Positions 56,913 to 64,000 of a stretch of 64,000 bases of DNA are shown one piece after another. The position numbers and the translations under genes were made by a program. Below the pieces are notes generated by a model that was not told where the DNA came from, did not search any database, and was given only the letters and a program-made list of their open reading frames with translations. Origin of the DNA: Daphnia pulex (taxonomy: Eukaryota > Arthropoda > Branchiopoda > Diplostraca > Daphniidae); the NCBI RefSeq assembly GCF_021134715.1, contig NC_060022.1, forward strand, positions 1,245,001 through 1,309,000, read 5' to 3'. Within the stretch, counting starts at the first letter, position 1. Every line of letters begins with the position of its first letter.

Positions 56913-57036
56913 TTTTGTTTTGGGGATTTGAACGAAGCTGAGAGATTCCTTAAGAGCAAAGACTTTGCACTGGTGCTTTGGTCAGTGTGTAGAGGGGATG
57001 CGGTTAGCTACTGCCGGTCTCATCGGACGGTTCCTC

Positions 57037-57046
57037 CTTTTATATA
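57037..57046 (-). promoter_or_regulatory. TATA box of C7
   Basis: TATATAAAAG on the - strand, about 125 nt upstream of the ATG, intact despite the frameshift. Confidence 0.65.
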
Positions 57047-60000
57047 CACACAGGTGCTCTCAGGTTTGCTGCAGTTCAACGCGACGGGCAGAGAATTTTA
57101 TTTTTTCTTTTTGTTTTTCTTTTCGTTTTAGTTCTCTCGGGGAGGAGGAGGAGGCACTTGTCCGGGTATGTTTTCCCTATGCTATACACGCTGGCCCATC
57201 CCGCGCCTGCTTTTATTTTCGTCGTCTTCCCTTTTCCAGTCACCTTCATTTGCTTCGTCTTCTTTTTTTCTTCTCTCTCTCCTTTTTCGTGTTTGCCTTT
57301 GCCCCAATGCCGGCCATCATGTCTTTATCTTTCATCTTTTATCCTTTTTTTTTCTTTTTATCCCATGTGCTGACATTCTTTTTGAACCGAAATTCAGACA
57401 TGCCAACCGTTCGTTCGCTCTTTGGCTTGGTTTGCCGGTGAGTTAAAATATACAAAACACGATCCTCTTTACCTGTAGGGCGTGACCACTCACGCTCTCA
57501 CGCCAAAAAATAAGCATCATCCACAGCAGTAGGAAATGGGCTAAGCTCATAGCTAGCTGATAGAGACGCCAAAATGCTTAAAATTGCACACAGCACATCA
57601 AACAACAACAAGTGAAAGGAAACGACTCACTGCACCGGGGTGAACTAAAAAACAAACTTTGGAAAAGAAAAACAAAAACAGCGACGGGCGTGCAAAGAAT
57701 TTAAAGTGATGAATGGGAGGACGACCATCAGCAGAGAATCTCCTCAAAAATCGAATTTTAATGGCTTTTGATGAGAAACAAGAAAAAGGCGAACAAAATG
57801 ATGGCAGTAGTCTGGGAAAGAAGAAGAACTAGGAGATTGGGGGTTTCGCATTTCTCGTCGTTTTTCTTTTTTTTTTTAAATTGTTATTTGGATGTTTTGA
57901 ATAATAATGGGCAAAAATGGACGAGAGCTAGAGAAAAGGATGTGCATATAGGATTAGATTGCCATTAGAGATGGACTGGTACAAATATCCTCAGGGCCGC
58001 ACAGCAAAATGCTTTATGGCCGGGTAATTTATTTATACGGCAGTCACCGCTGCGTGCGAGACAGGCATCATTTAACACCGGACGCGATTTGAATTTTTCC
58101 CGCCGTATTTTTTTTGGCCGATTCGCACGAACAAAATTTTGCTTTTGTTTTTTTGTTTTTTTTTTTTGGTTCGCATGTTAGGCAAACGAACAGTCGAACA
58201 AAGATGTCAAAGACTGTGTAGTTTGTCATTTCCCAATAACATTGATAGAACGACACGTTACGCATCCGGAGAGAAGCGGAGGAGGAGGAGGAGTAGGAGC
58301 GGATTGATGATGATGGCGGAGGCGGACGTCAAGGTTAAATGGCGCTACTGCGCTTATAGCCGCCGCTTAAATTCCAGCCTTTGTGGCGCATAGGTGAGAG
58401 GAACGCCACGATGATCAATCAAAAGCATTTCAGTTTCTACATCCCCACATTCTTCCAGATAAACGAACTCGTATTAGGTCATATTGGAATTTTCTAAAAA
58501 AAAACATTTTAAAGATGTTGAATACAAGTGAATTGATTATATAAATAGCTATGCACAGAAATCTAAAAAAGGAGGTCGCAAGAGCCAGGGCGCATTAAAA
58601 AGAAAAAGATTTATATTCGTCTTCTATTTCTCAAATCCTTTTTAGTATTTGTTGATGCGCATCTCCGCCGCTGTCTGTGGGCTACTGGGCCAGTGGTGTG
58701 TTTTCCCTTTTTTCTTTTCACCATCTGCATATTCACCTGTTATTATTATATCCTTCGCGCTTGAAAAAAACACGCCCTACCATTTCATTTTTCTTGGCGA
58801 ATCCCCGTTTTGTTGTTGTCGTCGTCGTAGCTATTTATTAACGGTATTTATTTTATTTATTTTTGTTTCCTTAAATTCAACTTTTGCGCAATTTTTCGAC
58901 CCACAATGCGACGCTAGTCAGTGACTCAACCGGACCTCAAATCCTCTTGGTCGGTCGCCCCCTTTCACTCATTTCTCAAATCGTATTATTACTAACCCAG
59001 ACGTCGACCATTGTTAATAAGGGCCGCCGCCGTATTTCACGTACGTCTGATCCCCGCGATTTTTTGAAACCGAAAAATATGGCGAAAAGTGAAAAGAGAT
59101 TTTAGAAGTAGAAAAGTTTCATTTTATTTTGTTGGTGAACATTTCTCTGTATAGCGTGGGTAATATCGTGCACGTAATCGACCACCCAATCATCATGAAT
59201 GAAACTTCTTTTTATGGAAGAAACAATCACAACAAGACAAAACAGGGAATTTTTGTTCTTTCTTTCTTGTCTTGTTGTAATGTGGAAAAGTGAAAAACCT
59301 GTTTAGCCTCGAAGGTGCGCAACTCAGATGATCCCATCTCTTTTTCTCTCTCTCTCTCTACAACTGGTCGGCCCAGGGTCGTCCTTGAGCATCGCCAGAC
59401 GTAAAGAAGAAGAAGATGCGCTCTCGTGACGACCTCGTCTCGTAAACGTAATTACCATAAATCTTTAATTTTCGTTTGGTTATTTTATTTATTGGCTGAA
59501 AGCCAATTACATTTCGTCTTCTTAAGAGAGAGAGAAAGAGAAGATTTTACGTAATTATCTGGGCCCACAGGATCGCAACGATCGAATATTCCCGTTTTGG
59601 CGAAAAAGGTCAATGAGACTCTCGACTGAAATGTTGTTTTTGGACCAAAGACATTATGATTCCTTTTGTGGGGGGGGGGGGGTGAACGTCTGAATGACGT
59701 CGTGTTTTCCCCTTTCTTTAGCGAATGAAAAGGAGAGAAGAAAACTGCCGTGTAATGATATTAATGTGTCGCCGTCTTGTTGATACCAAACTCGGTCGGT
59801 TCGTCAACTCTCTCGGCTCACGACCCGCCATCGTCTGCGGAGGTCCTCCATTGAACGTGGGAGAATTCTCCAAATCCCATAAGAATAAACGGGGGCAAAA
59901 ATAAAAAAAAGTGAAACGGCTCGACTGCAATGGTTGGAACCGTTTACTTGTATTTTTTACTGAAAATGAATTATAGAAATTAAAATTGCAATCGAATCAA

Positions 60001-60409
60001 ATGAACACAACGAAAATGTCCCAATTAACCAAAGGAAAAATCGAAAGATAAAAATATAAAAGCTAGAAAAAAATGGTTTCACACGTTTGCGATCCATTGG
60101 TGAGCAAAAGTCCCAAAATCATTTACTAGATGGATCCTCTGAGGAACACTAAAAAAATAAAAATAAAAAAAGGGAGGATTCTTTTCACTGCTAAATTGCA
60201 TAGTTGTGTTGGGTATTAGCCAAAAGGGATGTCAAAACTGCGTGCGGTGGTAGTGGGCGGGCTATTTACAATTTGTTGGTCGTATCAATCACTTTCGATT
60301 CCATTTCAACGTTTGGTTTTGTGTATGGAAAAACAATTTTATTTATAAGGTAGACACAATTTTTTGGATTTTTTTTTTCATTTGGCTAGGTCGATGGGGT
60401 TTGGTTGGT
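57047..60409. other. Intergenic C7/C8
   Basis: About 3.4 kb with no supported gene. T-rich and C/T-rich stretches at 57100-57370, (CT)n at about 59343-59358 and a G12-13 run at about 59671-59682. Confidence 0.45.
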
Positions 60410-60925
60410 TTACAGAAGACCGGCAGCCTTCAAGTCGGCGAGCATCTTGACGACGTGCTCGGGCATGGGGGGAGGAGTGGGCAAATGGTCACCGGTGGCC
60501 TGGAAACCGTTTTCATCGGCAACCCAGTTGACGGTCAAGACGACGCCATCGGGAGTGGTGAAAGAGTAAGATCCCTTGGAGACTGTGCCGATATCCTCGG
60601 GTTTAGGTCCGACTTGCTTCTGGCTGCCGCTCTCGGAAACTTTTGTGCCATCGGCGGATTCGAAACTGTCGAGACAATTCAGACGATTTAGTTAGAAGAT
60701 GTCATTGTGCGAGCACTGCTGAAAAAACTTACTCGAAAGAGTAGCTTCCATCGGCGTTCATTTCGCTGTTGGATGAGATGATCTCGATGGGTTTGTCCTC
60801 ATCGAGCTTAGCCGGTGCGGCAGCAGCGACGGCAACCAAAGCGATCAATACCAACTGTTGAGTCAAATGAAAATTTCAAATTCCAGTTAAGTTAGAGTTG
60901 ATGGAGAAAAACTTACGAATTTCAT
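60410..60925 (-). CDS. C8: RR-1 cuticular protein, 128 aa
   Basis: Exons 60917-60925, 60733-60854 and 60410-60665. The signal peptide is MKFLVLIALVAVAAAA, then PAKLDEDKPIEIISSNSEMNADGSYSF. From IEIISSNSEMNADG onward it matches cluster B almost perfectly, with the B3/B4-type GA|T (Asp) splice codon and FESADGTKVSESGSQKQ, KGSYSFTTPDG, VNWVADENGF, GDHLP and the LKAAGLL tail. Intron 2 retains blocks in common with B3/B4 (GTGCTCG(T/C)ACAA, TAAATCGTCT). It is therefore a cluster B member on the opposite strand, 24 kb from B6. Confidence 0.94.
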
Positions 60926-61007
60926 GATGAGTGTTGGGAGGAGAGTTGGGATATTTTCTCGGTTGATGAGAGAATGTTGTGTGTGTCTTGTATCGAACGA
61001 TGGTCCG

Positions 61008-61016
61008 CTTTATATA
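61008..61016 (-). promoter_or_regulatory. TATA box of C8
   Basis: TATATAAAG on the - strand, 83 nt upstream of the ATG. Confidence 0.7.
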
Positions 61017-64000
61017 CCTCAGACTCTCCGACGATAGGCCATGAATTTACTATGTAGACAGTCTCTTCTTTCTACACACACGTGCTAGAAGGAGAGAGAG
61101 AGAGAGAATCAAATTCGGTAGACGAAGAAGAGGATTCGACTCGTTGCCCCCGTCTGTGTGGGTGGGGAGTCGCTAGCTTCTTTTGGCCCTTTTCTTCGAT
61201 TTTTTATGCGAGTTGGCTTTTGTGCCAGAAATTCACATCGACGCCTTTCGTTTCGGATCGTCTTTCGTGGCCTTTCAACTTGTGTTTTATGTTCGTGTCT
61301 TTGAGGTGTGTACATAACGTATATGTGTGGTGGGTTAGAGTCTATAATCCCACCGCTAACTGTTAGCCGAAGCAAAAAGGAGGCCGGGAGAGAGGGGTAT
61401 TTGGTAGAGGTCCATGTTCTTCTTCTTGGTATTAGAAGAAAGAGAGAGGGAAGATTTAGACTGGGAAGAAGAAGAAGAATAAAACGATGTGGTGTGGCAT
61501 TCGGTTTCACGTTTGTTCATAGCAACACGTGACGTGATTGCCCGGCTCTCTCGCTATATTTCTCGTTATACCCAAACAGGCAATCAAAACAGCAACATCT
61601 AGAGAAACGACACTCCTCTTCTCCTACCCTAGGGCAACCATCAACACCATCCAGGGTCAATCCCAAAGCCCGTCCACTTTTACTTTTACTTTTTTTCTTT
61701 TTCTTCTTCTTCTTCTTCTTCGTCTGTTAATTTATTATTAGACGGATCATTATTATTCATCTCTTGTGCTGCTCTCTCACTCCGGGTCGTTTTTCAAATT
61801 CTTGGAACTTTTCAAATTTCCCGCCGGTTGTTTCTTTAGCGCCAAATTTGTTTTTCCCCTCGTTTTTTGAAAATGACATGTGTCTTGAGGAAGGAGTGTT
61901 GTCGATTGGTCAAAACATCTTCCTTATTGCATTTCTGCCGAAATGCACAGCACCACAACCTTGATGGAAGTTGAACATTTTAAGCGAAAAGATTATTTTC
62001 AGACAGAAATATACCCATCACTATGTAGTAGCTGCTGCATCCGCAAGACATTCACTTCCCGATTCATATTCCAGCCGCAGCTCTACACAGCGTCCAGCTA
62101 TAGAGAGAAGTGATGTTTCATTTGGAATGCAACAAGGATGTTGCTTCAGTTAACCTTGGTTACAATAATCAATCCTCCTTATTCTCGACTGTTACCATGC
62201 TCAAAACAAAAGACACCCGTTGATATCTGGAAATCCCGTCTTAGTAGTCGAATTCGATCCCGCAGTCCCGTCTGTCCATTTGGAAATGTTGAAACACGTT
62301 AGCCGAATCACCTGTCAATGTCTCCCCGGTGTCGTAACGTTTCCATGCAACTTGTAGGAGGTTGCCGGTGTCAGCGAGATGACTATCGAAAAACGATTAA
62401 TAGAGACGGGGGCCGTATGATTTGAGATACCAGCGCAATCAAAGTGTTTAATTACCCTCATTCTTCTCCCGTAAAAAACGGCCGTAAAAGAAACTGGCAG
62501 GTGTTTCCAATCGTCCGATCGAGAAGAAAGAATAGTCTCCCAATAACAATAATATCAAGACCGTTTAAATTCAAATATCGATAGAGATCTTTTGATATTG
62601 CCCAATGATCTGCTAAATGCTCGGTTGACTTCCCCCCCCCCCATTCTTTATAATAGATTCATTAGCCAACGTAATGACACTAATCTTTTTAAAAAGTTTC
62701 GATTCCGATTTCTTTATTCGTTTGCATGATGCAATAACAATGGCTTGTCGCTCCCACATGCCAAACCTGACCATGTAAGGGTCACTTGTGTGTGGGTAAA
62801 TACACAAGTCGCCGACGAAGTACAAAGCCAACTATCAACAACAGAACAAATTTGTCAGCCAAAAATATAGTTAATAATATTTTGTACCCCGGTGTGTCAC
62901 ATAGAGAAGCTTTCATTTCCGCGTCATCTCTCTTCTTGAAGAAGAAAAAACAAATGTCCTTTTAAAGTCAACAACTTTCTCCTCGAGTCAACATTCCACC
63001 ACCATAAGAAAAGAAAAGAAAAAACCCCGACGACAAATTTTACGGTCGGTTTTTCTTTTCTCCCCTTTCCCGAGAGAAGATATTTCTCGCGTGTAACAGC
63101 AATAACAATTGCGCTTATTGTTTTTCTCTGTACGTGTCAAATGAAGCGATGGGTACCGAGAACATGTGTGATAAGGCATATGTATAGTATCCATTTTTCT
63201 TTTACTTCGGAGGGTCTTTTTTAAAAGGCAAGAGGATGTAGAGTGTCCTTCGGAATCGTTTGAGCATCACAAGAGAGTGAAAAAGATGTTTATCCGACTG
63301 GACTCGGCCACAACATTTGACTGTAGTTATATGCCACCTCGACCTTGACGCAGGCTGCATCTTGTTGAACACCGAGAAAATCTTACCTTCCTTTTATGTT
63401 GACGGCACACGCATTTATCGACGTGTGTGTGTGTGTACGTGAGTACACCGTACAGCAGTTTGTTTAGTATTAACATGCTTTTTGAACCACCCCCAAAAAT
63501 ATTAAAACCGCAGCATATTATCGCCCGTTAAAAAATATTTTTTATTTGGAGGTTCCATTTTTTTTTTCAAGTTTTCCCGCTTGTATGTTTGAACTGCTGC
63601 GGCGGCGGCACCAATTTAACTAATGGTGCAGAGGAAATAACCGTGTCGAATTGCAAACCCATTACGCGTTTTAAGTCGGGTAATATTTAAAATCGAATCA
63701 AATTTAAGAGTTTAAAAGTTACGCGTTTGACGTCTGGCGTCGCTGTTGATTGCCGTCCAAAAAGTGCGCATTTTTTAAAACAAAAAGTTCAAATTCGAAA
63801 ATGGCAAAAATTCAATTGGTTGTGGGCTGATTGACTCAAGGATGAGAAAAGTGAGAGGGTAAAATTCGGCACGATCTGCCATTAATATCGTGATTGTGTG
63901 CTTCTGCATTCAAAACATCGACACACGGACGTATATAGAAGAAGAGAAAGGAACTATAGCGCTAGAAGAAGAAGATGATGATGATGAAAGACAGGCCATC
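61017..64000. other. Intergenic right end of the window
   Basis: About 3 kb. (GA)n at 61090-61107, (TTC)n at about 61699-61721, a C-run at 62632-62642, (GT)n at 63423-63436 and GAA/GAT repeats at 63965-63988. No gene is supported. Confidence 0.45.

Noticed and set aside
56928..57446. Frames of 67-158 codons upstream of C7
   Set aside because: Phe/Ser/Leu-rich translations of C/T-rich non-coding DNA; they cover the C7 TATA box and 5' flank.
62632..62642. C-run, and the G-run at 59671-59682, as possible G-quadruplex sites
   Set aside because: Single homopolymer runs, not four spaced G-tracts; more likely simple slippage.

Overview
The window looks like arthropod nuclear DNA, most probably a cladoceran crustacean such as Daphnia. 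That is an inference from the architecture: compact three-exon genes with GT-AG introns of roughly 70-100 bp, TATA/TCAGT core promoters, and a dense tandem cluster of cuticular proteins carrying the Rebers-Riddiford chitin-binding domain (CPR family, Chitin_bind_4). I count 23 CPR loci. Nearly all share one plan: a first coding exon of only three codons, a second exon carrying the rest of the signal peptide plus an N-terminal linker, and a third exon carrying the chitin-binding domain, with both splice phases conserved. Each product would be secreted by epidermal cells and bind chitin fibres in the exoskeleton; the many paralogues suggest dose or moult-stage/body-region specialisation.

Layout. 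(1) 0.45-15.9 kb: cluster A, nine loci (first on +, the other eight on -) with a four-fold ELPVAPVH(E/V)Y repeat after the chitin-binding domain and one of two alternative C-terminal tails. One (A6) is a decayed pseudogene. Their core promoters share an invariant 38-nt geometry. (2) 18.07-23.53 kb: a BEL/Pao LTR retrotransposon with 685-bp LTRs that differ at one base and a perfect 5-bp target duplication. Its single 1109-codon ORF has kept gag, protease and the integrase C-terminus but has lost reverse transcriptase, RNase H and most of the integrase catalytic core. (3) 25.36-36.91 kb: cluster B, six + strand RR-1 genes of exactly 126 residues; the last four sit in a tandem array of about 1.6-kb units whose spacers are also duplicated. 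(4) 38.76-60.93 kb: cluster C, eight - strand CPR genes. It includes an 883-residue protein with a long Q/P/S-rich region, a tandem pair (C4/C5) in which C4 is truncated by a frameshifting deletion, and C7, whose signal peptide is broken by one extra base.

Three copies of an unclassified dispersed repeat of about 1.1-1.3 kb lie at 1.66-2.96 (-), 37.13-38.47 (+) and 52.62-53.73 kb (+). They share a conserved imperfect hairpin and conserved splice-like signals. The other intergenic stretches hold microsatellites, homopolymers and no gene I can support. No rRNA, intact tRNA or CRISPR array was seen. The main themes are concerted evolution of the cuticle genes (identical introns, mosaic genes, duplicated spacers), birth-and-death turnover, and a recently mobilised but internally deleted retroelement.
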